A stretch of DNA of 64,000 nt from an uncultured Dialister sp. (GTDB lineage Bacteria > Bacillota > Negativicutes > Veillonellales > Dialisteraceae). The notes beneath the pieces are model-generated. The model was not told the origin of the DNA. It saw nothing but the letters and a program-made list of their open reading frames with translations, and did not search any database. The stretch lies in NCBI GenBank assembly GCA_900545365.1, contig UQYL01000003.1, forward strand, positions 1 to 64,000, in the 5' to 3' direction. A program made the translations under genes and the position numbers. Positions 1-7,329 of this stretch are shown piece by piece (position 1 is the first letter of the stretch; the number at the start of each line of letters is the position of its first letter).

Positions 1-43
1 AGTACTTGGCTGGAAGCGGCCTGGGAGGATAGGAAGCTGCTGA
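1..43 (+). rRNA. rrf: 5S rRNA, 3' end only
   Basis: The first ~43 bases match the 3' third of bacterial 5S rRNA (AGTACTTGGCTGG followed by CCTGGGAGGATAGGAAGC). The 5' part lies outside the window. A U-tailed hairpin follows ten bases later, as expected at the end of an rRNA operon. The exact 3' end is uncertain by a few bases because the 5' strand of helix I cannot be seen. Confidence 0.75.
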
Positions 44-52
44 TAAAGAGAG

Positions 53-80
53 AAACGTCTACAGAAATGTAGGCGTTTTT
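53..80 (+). terminator. rRNA operon terminator hairpin 1
   Basis: A 10-bp stem (AAACGTCTAC with GTAGGCGTTT, one G-U pair), 6-base loop and T-run directly follow the 5S tail. This is a standard intrinsic terminator. Confidence 0.75.
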
Positions 81-92
81 CATTTATAAGAG

Positions 93-120
93 AGGACATT
101 CAGAGATGGATGTCCTTTTT
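93..120 (+). terminator. Terminator hairpin 2 of the tandem set
   Basis: AGGACAT pairs with ATGTCCT around a 10-base loop and is followed by a T-run. It lies 13 bases after the first terminator, so it acts as a back-up or is a duplicate. Confidence 0.65.
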
Positions 121-156
121 CGTTTATACAGCAAACATCAAAGGGAAACTTCCAGT

Positions 157-306
157 GGCTGGGATCGGCTGGGAGGAACAAGCAGAGCCGATAAAGAGAA
201 GAAGCACTTACAGCAATGTGGGTGCTTTTTCATTTATGTGAGAGAAGGAAAACTTCCAGTCGGCGGAAGGGGACCGGGAGGAACAAGCAGAGCCGATAAA
301 GAAAAG
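157..306 (+). repeat. Two decayed copies of the 5S 3' tail
   Basis: Bases 157-200 and 260-306 resemble 8-52, the 5S tail plus the spacer before its terminator. The shared core is GGGAGGA, then a purine-rich stretch, then GATAAAGA. The two downstream copies are more like each other than like the real 5S tail: both have GGGAGGAACAAGCAGAGCC. Both are preceded by AAACTTCCAGT (146-156 and 250-260). Each is followed by a hairpin. They look like tandem duplications of the operon end that have since diverged. Confidence 0.6.
202..230 (+). terminator. Terminator hairpin 3 of the tandem set
   Basis: AAGCACTTAC pairs with GTGGGTGCTT (two G-U pairs) and a T-run follows. The hairpin sits right behind the second 5S-tail-like copy, in the same relative place as hairpin 1 behind the 5S tail. 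Confidence 0.65.
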
Positions 307-384
307 ACAGAGATTTTATTTTCGGGAAAAATCAAAAGCCAGAGTTGCTCTTTCTGGAGCGGGCAGCTCTTATTTACACTTAGG

Positions 385-410
385 GCCGATTCATCAGAGT
401 CGGCTTTTTT
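385..410 (+). terminator. Terminator hairpin of the tandem set (strong T-run)
   Basis: GCCGAT pairs with GTCGGC and six T follow. A weaker stem, AGAGTTGC with GCAGCTCT at 341-370, lies just upstream and may be a further decayed member of the series. Confidence 0.65.
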
Positions 411-482
411 CTGTTAATAAAAGCTCTTTTAATGTTGTGGGTTTCTGGTGAGTGCGTGAGAAAGAGCCCGGACGGCTGAATG

Positions 483-512
483 AAAATGCTGTTTTGGATG
501 CGGGCGTTTTTT
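483..512 (+). terminator. Last terminator-like hairpin before the flavodoxin locus
   Basis: AAAATGCT pairs with GGGCGTTTT including G-U pairs, then a T-run. From here to 637 I see no gene or other structure. Confidence 0.45.
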
Positions 513-637
513 GTTTGTCCTGACCTAAAAAGAAGCGGTGCGGAAGAAGAGGAACGGTGAGAGTCATCCTGGGGCTGCGGAAAATATATAGCGGTTGAGT
601 ATACGCAGCGGGAATAACGGCGCATGTGGAAGAGGTA

Positions 638-668
638 TTGGAATCATGGCGTCCGTTCTTTTTATAAT
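638..668 (+). promoter_or_regulatory. Candidate promoter for the flavodoxin/ApbE cluster
   Basis: TTGGAA at 638-643 and a perfect TATAAT at 663-668, 19 bases apart (long), lie 55 bases upstream of the first ATG of the cluster at 724. Confidence 0.5.
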
Positions 669-723
669 GAGGACAAGAAAGCCGGCTTATTTTTAGGATT
701 TGCAGAAAGAAAGGAATCTGATC

Positions 724-843
724 ATGAGAAAAATATGGATGTCAGCGGCAGCGGCGGGCCTGACCGCTCTGCTCACGGCACGCGGAAACGGGGAATGCGC
801 AGAGCGCAGCGCCTGTGGCGGCGGCAGAAAATGGAAATCATAG
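724..843 (+). pseudogene. Detached signal-peptide fragment of the first flavodoxin lipoprotein
   Basis: From ATG 724, preceded by AAAGGAA, the frame encodes a lipoprotein-like signal peptide (MRKIWMSAAAAGLTALLTA) and stops at 841-843. The next codons give R-G-N where the intact paralogue at 2058 has C-G-T, so the lipobox cysteine codon TGC appears to have become CGC. Dropping one G from the GGGG at 790-793 would join this frame to the flavodoxin frame read from 815. The lesion is therefore a one-base frameshift plus loss of the acylated cysteine. It could also be a sequencing error. Confidence 0.6.
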
Positions 844-1393
844 AATATTGATCGCCTATTTTTCCTATGGAGAGAATGCGGAGCTGCCGGACGGCGCAGA
901 CGCATCGGCTTCCGCCAGCATTCAGCCTTCGGCGGAAGGTCTGACTGGGAATACGGGTTTAATTGCCCGCGACATTCAGAAGGCCGCCGGAGGGACACTG
1001 TTTTCGATTCGGACGGAGACGCCTTATCCGGATACCTATCAGGCCACAGTTGATCAGGGGAGAGTAGAACAGCAGCAGAATGCCCGCCCCGCGCTGTCGG
1101 CGCATGTGGAAAATATGGCGGATTATGACATTATTTTCCTGGGGTATCCGAACTGGTGGGGCGATATGCCCATGCCGCTGTATTCGTTCCTTGATGAGTA
1201 TGATCTGTCCGGGAAGACCATCATTCCCTTCTGCACGTCCGGCGGCAGCGCGCTGTCTGATACGGTCAATGCCATCCGCAATGCGGAACCGGACGCGGCT
1301 GTCATGGACGGATTCCATGTGAGCGGTTCTTCTGCGGCGGGAGCGGAAGGGAGCGTTCTGAACTGGATCCGGTCGATCCATCTGGAGAAATAA
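815..1393 (+). CDS. Flavodoxin-family protein (Flavodoxin_4 type), export signal lost
   Basis: FMN-binding flavodoxin-like fold. The first beta strand and phosphate-loop region are recognisable (ILIAYFSYGEN, then GNTGLIARDIQKA) and the FMN ring-stacking motif FLGYPNWWGDMPMP is intact. The 192-residue frame uses GTG 815, but this is only the longest in-frame start. Upstream in the same frame the codons continue as mature lipoprotein sequence without a start, and the matching signal peptide lies one frame away (724-843). As it stands the protein would be poorly translated or cytosolic. It is followed two bases after the stop by the DUF4405 membrane gene and is paralogous to the intact lipoprotein at 2058. 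Family assignment is firm; whether it is functional is uncertain. Confidence 0.75.
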   Translation: MAAAENGNHRILIAYFSYGENAELPDGADASASASIQPSAEGLTGNTGLIARDIQKAAGGTLFSIRTETPYPDTYQATVDQGRVEQQQNARPALSAHVENMADYDIIFLGYPNWWGDMPMPLYSFLDEYDLSGKTIIPFCTSGGSALSDTVNAIRNAEPDAAVMDGFHVSGSSAAGAEGSVLNWIRSIHLEK

Positions 1394-1395
1394 CC

Positions 1396-2061
1396 ATGGC
1401 GCGCGGAGCCGGGCTGCGCCGGGCGGCTGACGCTGGAATGACGCTCTGTCTGTTCCTGCTGATGGGCTTTCCCTTTTTCGGTATGACGGCGCACATGGCG
1501 GGCGGGATCGGATTTTTTGCCTGTATGTTCCTTCATCACTGGCTGAACCGGCAGTGGACCTTTTCTTTGCTGAGAGGGAAATGGAACGCCGTCAGGATAT
1601 GGCAGACCGGCATCAATCTGCTGCTGGCGGCGGATATGGCGGCGCTTTTGTGGAGCAGTCTGATTCTGGCGGGGGCGGTATGGCCGGGATTTCCGAGAAT
1701 GGGAAGTTTTGCCTTGGGAAGAGAAGTGCACATGGCCGCGGCGTACTGGGGCTTTGTCCTGATGAGCGCTCATATCGGTCTGCATGGGGAAATGATCGCC
1801 GGAGCGGGACGCCGGTGGAGCGCCGCGGGGAAATGCGCCTTTTCGGCGGCATTCCTGGCAGCAGCGGCATATGGGGCGTGGGCGCTGTATGAAAGGCAGT
1901 GGCTGTCTTATCTCTTTTTGCAGACGGAGTTTGTATTTTTTGATTTTCAGGAATCCCGGTTTCTGTTTTATCTCGATCACGGAGCGATCATGGCGCTCTT
2001 TATCTGGATCGGATATCAGGGACTGAAAGCGGCAAGGCGCATACAGAGGAGAAAAAGATGA
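1396..2061 (+). CDS. DUF4405 family membrane protein, cytochrome b561-like
   Basis: A 221-residue integral membrane protein with four or five hydrophobic segments (about residues 15-40, 65-90, 100-125, 140-160, 190-210). Histidines that could bind haem occur in FLHHWLNRQW near residue 47, in REVHMAAAYWGFVLMSAHIG and in YLDHGA. This His-bearing layout is typical of DUF4405 proteins, which resemble cytochrome b561-type domains. It starts two bases after the upstream flavodoxin and its end overlaps the next flavodoxin lipoprotein, so all three are probably co-translated. Inference: it passes electrons between the membrane quinone pool and the exported flavodoxins. Haem binding is not proven by sequence. 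Confidence 0.7.
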   Translation: MARGAGLRRAADAGMTLCLFLLMGFPFFGMTAHMAGGIGFFACMFLHHWLNRQWTFSLLRGKWNAVRIWQTGINLLLAADMAALLWSSLILAGAVWPGFPRMGSFALGREVHMAAAYWGFVLMSAHIGLHGEMIAGAGRRWSAAGKCAFSAAFLAAAAYGAWALYERQWLSYLFLQTEFVFFDFQESRFLFYLDHGAIMALFIWIGYQGLKAARRIQRRKR

Positions 2062-2747
2062 AATCGTGGATGAAGGCCGCGGCAGCCGGCGCGGCGGTGG
2101 CCCTGCTGGCGGCCTGCGGGACAGACAGGGCGGCGGAGCCGGTGATGCCGCAGGAGAGCGCCGCGAAGACGGAAGCGGCCAATGCGGAAGGAAAGAAAGG
2201 GAAGGTGCTGATCGCGTATTTCACGTGGGCGGAAAATACGCATGTAGATGATCCTTCTTCTGTCGATCCGGACGCGTCAACGTCGGCCAGTGTGCTTCCT
2301 TCGGGAAATACGGCAAAAATGGCGGGCTGGATACAGAAACGGACCGGCGGCGATCTGTTTCCCATCCGGGTAAAAGAGCCGTATTCCAGCGATTATGAAG
2401 AATGCCTGGCCCGGGCGGCGGAGGAAAAAGCGGAAAACGCCCGGCCGGAGCTGGCGGCGCGTGTGAGAAATATGGATGACTATGATGTGTTTTTCCTGGG
2501 ATATCCGAACTGGTGGTACACGCTGCCCATGCCGGTGCTTTCCTTCCTTGAAGAATATGATTTCTCAGGGAAGACGGTGATCCCTTTCTGCGCACACGGG
2601 ACGGGAGGCCTGGCAGAGAGCGTCAGTGATCTGCGGGCGGCGCTTCCTGCGTCCGCGCAGTTGGGCGAGCCGATCGGGGTCTATCGTCCGGAGGTGGATG
2701 GAGCGGAGCCGAGGATTGACGCCTGGCTGGCTTCCGCCGGATGGTGA
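2058..2747 (+). CDS. Flavodoxin-family lipoprotein, intact
   Basis: A 229-residue protein with a clear lipoprotein signal peptide (MKSWMKAAAAG, then LLAAC; acylated Cys about residue 20) followed by a complete flavodoxin domain: VLIAYFTWAENTH, GNTAKMAGWI and FLGYPNWWYTLPMPVLSF. It carries the same D/S/A-rich insertion after the first strand as the paralogue at 815. Flavodoxins normally work in the cytosol; here the signal peptide points to a membrane-anchored protein outside the inner membrane. The gene overlaps DUF4405 by four bases and ApbE by seven. Its FMN would have to be loaded or bound outside the cytosol, which fits the neighbouring flavin transferase. Confidence 0.85.
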   Translation: MKSWMKAAAAGAAVALLAACGTDRAAEPVMPQESAAKTEAANAEGKKGKVLIAYFTWAENTHVDDPSSVDPDASTSASVLPSGNTAKMAGWIQKRTGGDLFPIRVKEPYSSDYEECLARAAEEKAENARPELAARVRNMDDYDVFFLGYPNWWYTLPMPVLSFLEEYDFSGKTVIPFCAHGTGGLAESVSDLRAALPASAQLGEPIGVYRPEVDGAEPRIDAWLASAGW

Positions 2748-3766
2748 AGCGTCTCTGGCCGCTGGTCTTCCTCTGCGTTTTTCTTATCGCCGGATGCGGC
2801 GGAACGGAAGAAAAGGCGCACCGCCGGAATTTCTTCGCCATGGACACGTATATGACGATGACGGCTTACGGCGGCACGGAAGCGGAGCAGGGGCTTGCGC
2901 TGGCGGAGCGGAAGATTCGGGCGCTGGAATCGGCCTTGTCTGTGACGGAAACAGGCAGCGATGTATACCTGCTGAATCACCGGGAAGGCGGTGAAGTTCT
3001 GCTCGGAAAGGACGCGGCGGCGGTGCTGCGGGCGATGCTGGGGGTGGCCGCGGATACCGGCGGCGCGCTGGACCCGTCGATCTGCCCTGTGGTGACGGCC
3101 TGGGGATTTACGTCCGGGCAGCCTCATGTGCCGGATGCGGAGAGCCTGGCGGAAAGTCTCAAAAAGACCGGATGGGAAAAGATTCGCATGGAAGGGAATA
3201 CGGCAGTGCTCCCGGAGGGCATGGAGATCGACCTCGGCGCGGCGGGGAAGGGCTATGCCGGACGGGAAGTCGGCAGGCTTCTGCGCGGGGCCGGCGTCCG
3301 GTCGGCCATTCTGAGCCTCGGCGGCAATATCGAAGCTGTCGGAACAAAGCCGGACGGATCGCCGTGGCAAGTAGGACTGAAAGCGCCTGATGCGGACGGG
3401 TATGCGGGCATGCTCTCTGCGGAAGACGAAGCGGTCGTCACGTCCGGGAGTTACGAGCGGTATTTTACGGGTGAGGACGGCAGGCGGTACCACCACATCC
3501 TCGATCCGGCGACGGGATATCCGGCAGAGAACGGGCTTCTTTCCGTGACGGTCATAGGGAAAGACGGCCTGCTCTGCGACGCGCTGTCGACCGCTCTGTT
3601 TGTCATGGGGCCGGAAAAAGCGGCGGAGTTCTGGCGGCGGCACAGCGAATTTGAAATGATCCTCATTACGGCGGGCCGGGAGATCCTCGCGACGGAAGGC
3701 GCGGCAGCGCGGTTTAAAGCGGAGAAACGTTATACAGAAAAACCAGTGGAGGTGATCCGGCGGTGA
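2741..3766 (+). CDS. apbE: FAD:protein FMN transferase (ApbE), lipoprotein
   Basis: Transfers FMN from FAD onto a threonine or serine of target proteins in the cell envelope. The 341-residue sequence has a lipobox (LIAGC, Cys 19) and family signatures in order: FAMDTYMTMTAYGG, LDPSICPVVTAWGF, the Gly-rich GAAGKGYAGREVGRLL with ILSLGGNIEAVG, SGSYERYF, HHILDPATGYP, and DALSTALFVMG carrying the metal-binding Asp and Thr. The start ATG 2741 overlaps the stop of the flavodoxin gene, and the end overlaps the next gene (GTG 3763). No FMN_bind-domain substrate protein is visible in the window, so its target is unknown. Confidence 0.92.
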   Translation: MVKRLWPLVFLCVFLIAGCGGTEEKAHRRNFFAMDTYMTMTAYGGTEAEQGLALAERKIRALESALSVTETGSDVYLLNHREGGEVLLGKDAAAVLRAMLGVAADTGGALDPSICPVVTAWGFTSGQPHVPDAESLAESLKKTGWEKIRMEGNTAVLPEGMEIDLGAAGKGYAGREVGRLLRGAGVRSAILSLGGNIEAVGTKPDGSPWQVGLKAPDADGYAGMLSAEDEAVVTSGSYERYFTGEDGRRYHHILDPATGYPAENGLLSVTVIGKDGLLCDALSTALFVMGPEKAAEFWRRHSEFEMILITAGREILATEGAAARFKAEKRYTEKPVEVIRR

Positions 3767-4092
3767 AAGCATATGCGCGGCTGATCGGCGTGCTTCTGCT
3801 GTCTGCCCTTTTGCAGGCGGGATGCGGCGTGCAGGAGAAGCCCCGCGCGGCGGAGATCGTGCAGGACGGGAAAGTCCTTCGCCGGATCGAACCGGGCAAG
3901 GTCAGCGAGAAAGAAATCATGACTGTGACGTATGGGCCGCATGAGAATCAGATCGAGATCGGGCCGGACGGCATACGGATGCTGTCGTCGGACTGCCCGG
4001 ATCAGATCTGCGTGCACACGGGAAAACTGCGGGAGGACGGGCTGCCGATCGTCTGTCTTCCTCATCGGCTGGTCATTCAGTGGACGGAATAA
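3763..4092 (+). CDS. NusG domain II-containing lipoprotein
   Basis: A 109-residue protein with a lipobox-bearing signal peptide (LLQAGC) and a domain matching the stand-alone NusG_II family, ending in a conserved Cys/His region (CPDQICVHTG, then GLPIVCLPHRLVI). In many Firmicutes such proteins are encoded next to a Gx-transporter gene and close to ApbE or FMN-binding genes, as here. The Cys and His residues may bind metal or take part in redox chemistry; this is inference. The GTG start overlaps the apbE stop. It is not the transcription factor NusG, which lacks a signal peptide. Confidence 0.8.
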   Translation: MKAYARLIGVLLLSALLQAGCGVQEKPRAAEIVQDGKVLRRIEPGKVSEKEIMTVTYGPHENQIEIGPDGIRMLSSDCPDQICVHTGKLREDGLPIVCLPHRLVIQWTE

Positions 4093-4105
4093 AGGGAGTG
4101 AGGTC

Positions 4106-4636
4106 ATGGAGACGCTGCGGAAATATAACGAAATGGCGCTGCTCACCGGGCTGGCGCTGATCCTTTTTGTCATTGAAATGCAGGTGCCGCCGCTCGTTTC
4201 TCTGCCCGGCGTCAAGATGGGACTGGCCAATGTGGTGACCGTCTATGCGGTGTATCGCTTCCGGGCGGAAGAAGCGGTGCTGATCTTGCTGGCGCGGATA
4301 CTTCTCGCCGCTTTTTTCGCGGGGCAGGCGGCGGCTTTTCTGTACAGCCTGTGCGGCGGGCTTTTCTGCATCACGGGAATGCTTCTCTTGAAGCGGCTGA
4401 TCCCGGCGCGGCGGCTGTGGCTGAGCAGCGTCTGCGGCGCGGTGCTCCACAATGGCGGACAGGTGGCGGCCGCGGCTGTGATGACAGGTACATCGGCGGT
4501 GCTTGCCTATTTTCCCGTGCTGGCGGCGGCAGGCTGCGCGGCGGGGCTTTTTACGGGTCTCTGCGCGCAGCAGGCGCTCAGCCATCCGGCTCTCCGCCGG
4601 GTCTGCAGGGGAATGGAAGGCAGCCAAATAAATTGA
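4106..4636 (+). CDS. Gx transporter family membrane protein
   Basis: A 176-residue polytopic membrane protein (four or five helices) of the family once named heptaprenyl diphosphate synthase component I. Family signatures are LPGVKMGLANVVTVYA near the start, SLCGGLFCITGMLLLKRL in the middle and GAVLHNGGQ later. The ATG at 4106 follows GGGAGTGAGG. It is the last gene of the cluster that starts near 724. The substrate is unknown; the pairing with a NusG_II lipoprotein is a recurrent arrangement, and a role in quinone or flavin-linked envelope redox is a guess from context. Confidence 0.8.
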   Translation: METLRKYNEMALLTGLALILFVIEMQVPPLVSLPGVKMGLANVVTVYAVYRFRAEEAVLILLARILLAAFFAGQAAAFLYSLCGGLFCITGMLLLKRLIPARRLWLSSVCGAVLHNGGQVAAAAVMTGTSAVLAYFPVLAAAGCAAGLFTGLCAQQALSHPALRRVCRGMEGSQIN

Positions 4637-4655
4637 AAAAAATAGATTTAATAGA

Positions 4656-4684
4656 TTGAAAAAATTCGTTATATCGGGTATAGT
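4656..4684 (+). promoter_or_regulatory. Promoter of the superoxide reductase gene
   Basis: TTGAAA at 4656-4661 and TATAGT at 4679-4684 with an ideal 17-base spacer, about 50 bases upstream of the gene start. Confidence 0.7.
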
Positions 4685-4697
4685 ATAGATAAAGAAA

Positions 4698-4714
4698 GAC
4701 CGGATCGGCCGGTC
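4698..4714 (+). promoter_or_regulatory. Inverted repeat in the superoxide reductase leader
   Basis: GACCGG and CCGGTC are separated by ATCGG. The dyad sits 14 bases downstream of the -10 box and 7 bases before the ribosome binding site (GGAGGT), so it would lie in the 5' end of the mRNA. It could be an operator or a 5' stabilising hairpin. Confidence 0.35.
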
Positions 4715-4736
4715 ATTAGAAATGGAGGTCTGTACT

Positions 4737-5102
4737 ATGGAATTTTATAAATGCGAAGGCTGCGGAAATCTGGCGGCGCTCCTCGTCAAAGGGGCGGGCG
4801 TTATGGAATGCTGCGGAAAGCCGATGAAAAAACTGGAACCGAATATGACGGACGGCGCGCGGGAAAAGCACGTGCCCGTGGTAGAGCGCGAAGGCGGCCT
4901 GCTGAAAGTCAGAGTCGGCGACGTGGCCCATCCTATGCTGGAAGAACATTATATCGAATGGATCGCCCTTGTCACAGAACGGGCCGTACAGATCCATTAT
5001 CTGAAACCCGGTGAAGCGCCGGAAACCGTTTTTGCGGCGGAAGAACACGGCACGGCTCTCGCTTACTGCAATCTCCACGGTCTGTGGGGCGCTGAATTCT
5101 GA
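4737..5102 (+). CDS. dfx: Desulfoferrodoxin / superoxide reductase
   Basis: Reduces superoxide to hydrogen peroxide without making oxygen, typical for anaerobes. The 121-residue protein has an N-terminal desulforedoxin iron site (YKCEGCG and the CC pair in MECCGKPM) and a C-terminal superoxide reductase domain with the iron ligands in EKHVPVV, HPMLEEHYIEW and CNLHGLW. The ATG at 4737 is chosen because the in-frame ATG 15 bases upstream lies within the ribosome binding site GGAGGT. It is a single-gene unit with its own promoter and terminator. Confidence 0.92.
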   Translation: MEFYKCEGCGNLAALLVKGAGVMECCGKPMKKLEPNMTDGAREKHVPVVEREGGLLKVRVGDVAHPMLEEHYIEWIALVTERAVQIHYLKPGEAPETVFAAEEHGTALAYCNLHGLWGAEF

Positions 5103-5111
5103 TCGGCGCGG

Positions 5112-5139
5112 ACAGCTCTCTTATGAGGGCTGTTTTTTT
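5112..5139 (+). terminator. Terminator after the superoxide reductase gene
   Basis: ACAGCTCTC pairs with GAGGGCTGT (one G-U) around TTAT, followed by seven T. Confidence 0.8.
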
Positions 5140-5192
5140 ATGGCCGGAATTTTTGCGGTCTTTTCCGTTTCGGGGAATTTCGCGGGCTGTGC

Positions 5193-5198
5193 TATAAT
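5193..5198 (+). promoter_or_regulatory. -10 element upstream of pnp
   Basis: A perfect TATAAT lies 47 bases before the pnp start. No good -35 hexamer is present at 16-18 bases; TTTCGG at 19 is weak. Confidence 0.4.
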
Positions 5199-5244
5199 AT
5201 ATCCCGTGAATTGAAAAAGGTAAGAAATGCAGAGGAGGAACACA

Positions 5245-7329
5245 ATGTTCAAGACATTTTCCACGGAACTGGCCGGAAGAAAACTCACGATCGAGACCGG
5301 CAAAATGGCGAAACAGGCGAGCGGCGCCGTACTGGTCAGATACGGCGATACGGTCGTCCTCGTGACGGCGACGGGCAGCAAGACGCCCCGTGAAGGGACG
5401 GACTTTTTCCCGCTCACTGTCGATTATGAAGAAAAAATGTATTCTGTCGGCAAGATGCCGGGAGGATTCCTGAGAAGAGAAGGCCGTCCGGGGAATTCGG
5501 CGATCCTCAATGCGCGTCTGATCGACCGCCCGATCCGTCCTCTGTTTGACAAGCGCTGCCGCAATGATGTGCATGTCGTGGCGACGGTGCTTTCCGTAGA
5601 TTATGACAACGCGCCGGAACTGTGCGGCATGCTCGGCGCTTCCGCATCTCTCGGCATTTCCGATATTCCCTGGGACGGGCCGATCGCCGGTGTGCGCGTG
5701 GGCCGCGTGAACGGGGAATTTGTGGTGAACCCGACGCAGGAACAGCTGGAAGCGTCCACCATGAACATCACCGTTGCCGGCTCGGAAACGGCGATCCTCA
5801 TGGTAGAAGGCGGTGCGCAGGAAGCGCCGGAAGAAGAAGTGCTCGACGCGATCATGTTTGCGCATGAGCAGATCAAGAAGCTCGTCGCTTTTCAGAAAGA
5901 GATTATCGCGGAAGTGGGCAAGCCGAAATGGGAGATCACTTTCCCGCAGATCCCGGAAGACATTGAGAAGGCTATCCGTGAATACGCGGAAGAACCGCTG
6001 AAAACGGCGATCTTCAATCCCGATAAGCTGACCCGCGAAGCCCATATGGCGGAAGTGAAAGCGGAAGCGGAAGCGCATTTCAAGGAAATTTATCCCGATA
6101 ATGCATCCGATGTGGCGGAATGCCTCGACCACCTGACGAAGGAGATCGTGCGCCACATGATCTCTGTTGACAAGATTCGTCCGGACGGACGCGCGCTTGA
6201 CGAGATCCGCCCCATCACCTGCGAAGTGGGACTGCTGCCGCGCGTTCACGGCTCCGCCCTCTTTACGCGCGGACAGACGCAGGCGCTCACTGTGACGACG
6301 CTGGCTCCGATGTCGGAAACGCAGATCATTGACGACCTGACTCCGATCACGGAAAAGAGATACATCCATCAGTATAATTTCCCGTCGTACAGCGTAGGCG
6401 AGACGAAGAGCTCCCGCGGCCCGGGACGCCGTGAGATCGGTCACGGCGCGCTGGCGGAAAGAGCGCTCGTGCCGGTCATCCCGTCTGTGGAAGAATTCCC
6501 CTACGCCATCCGCGTCGTCTCCGAAATCCTTGAATCGAACGGTTCTTCCTCCCAGGCTTCCGTCTGCGGCAGCACCATGTCCCTCATGAATGCGGGCGTG
6601 CCGATCAAGGCTCCCGTCGCGGGCATCGCCATGGGCCTGGTGCAGGAAGGCGAACATTTCACTATCCTCACGGATATCCAGGGCATGGAAGACGCTCTCG
6701 GCGATATGGACTTCAAGGTAGCGGGAACGGCGAAAGGCGTCACCGCGATCCAGATGGACATCAAGATTCACGGGCTTTCCAGAGAGATCCTGCTGGCAGC
6801 TCTGCAGCAGGCGAGAAAGGGCCGTCTCTTCATCCTCGGCAAGATGGCGGAATGCATTGCCGCACCGGCGGCGCACCTGTCCCCGTACGCGCCGAAGATC
6901 ATTACCATGCAGATTCCGGTTGATAAGATCCGCGATGTCATCGGCACCGGCGGCAAGACAATCAATAAGATCATCAGCGAGACCGGCGTCAAGATGGACG
7001 TGGAAGAAGACGGACGCATCTATATCGCGACGCCTGACGAAGAAGCGGCGCAGCGCGCGAAAAAGATCGTCGAGAGCCTGACTCACGACGTCGCCGCAGG
7101 CGAGACCTATCTGGGCCGCGTGACCCGCCTGATGAAATTCGGCGCGTTCGTCGAGATCCTGCCGGGTAAGGAAGGGCTCGTCCATGTGTCTCAGCTGGCG
7201 ATCCAGCGCGTGGAAAAACCGGAAGATGTCGTTCATGAAGGCGATGAGATCATGGTCAAGGTGACGGAGATCGACGACAAGGGACGCATCAACCTGTCCC
7301 GCAAGGCGCTCCTTCTGGAGAAAAAATAA
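5245..7329 (+). CDS. pnp: Polyribonucleotide nucleotidyltransferase
   Basis: Phosphorolytic 3'-5' exoribonuclease of the mRNA degradosome. The 694-residue protein has the full architecture: RNase PH domain 1 (about 1-130), helical domain, RNase PH domain 2 (about 310-540, with SSQASVCGSTMSLMNAGVP), a KH domain with the GTGG loop near 565, and an S1 domain ending near 690 (GRVTRLMKFGAFVEILPG). The ATG at 5245 is preceded by AGAGGAGGA; an in-frame ATG 18 bases upstream precedes the ribosome binding site and is unlikely. Its stop overlaps the dut start (TAATG). Confidence 0.97.
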   Translation: MFKTFSTELAGRKLTIETGKMAKQASGAVLVRYGDTVVLVTATGSKTPREGTDFFPLTVDYEEKMYSVGKMPGGFLRREGRPGNSAILNARLIDRPIRPLFDKRCRNDVHVVATVLSVDYDNAPELCGMLGASASLGISDIPWDGPIAGVRVGRVNGEFVVNPTQEQLEASTMNITVAGSETAILMVEGGAQEAPEEEVLDAIMFAHEQIKKLVAFQKEIIAEVGKPKWEITFPQIPEDIEKAIREYAEEPLKTAIFNPDKLTREAHMAEVKAEAEAHFKEIYPDNASDVAECLDHLTKEIVRHMISVDKIRPDGRALDEIRPITCEVGLLPRVHGSALFTRGQTQALTVTTLAPMSETQIIDDLTPITEKRYIHQYNFPSYSVGETKSSRGPGRREIGHGALAERALVPVIPSVEEFPYAIRVVSEILESNGSSSQASVCGSTMSLMNAGVPIKAPVAGIAMGLVQEGEHFTILTDIQGMEDALGDMDFKVAGTAKGVTAIQMDIKIHGLSREILLAALQQARKGRLFILGKMAECIAAPAAHLSPYAPKIITMQIPVDKIRDVIGTGGKTINKIISETGVKMDVEEDGRIYIATPDEEAAQRAKKIVESLTHDVAAGETYLGRVTRLMKFGAFVEILPGKEGLVHVSQLAIQRVEKPEDVVHEGDEIMVKVTEIDDKGRINLSRKALLLEKK

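Noticed and set aside
106..417. Open reading frame of 103 codons across the post-5S repeats
   Set aside because: It runs through three terminator hairpins and the decayed 5S copies, has no ribosome binding site and encodes low-complexity repeats mirroring the DNA repeats.
4972..7236. Very long minus-strand open frame opposite pnp (and similar long frames opposite glnA, dnaE, ruvA-ruvB and feoB)
   Set aside because: Long antisense frames are expected in GC-rich coding DNA. The sequences are rich in His and Arg, lack ribosome binding sites and match no family, whereas the plus-strand genes are clear.
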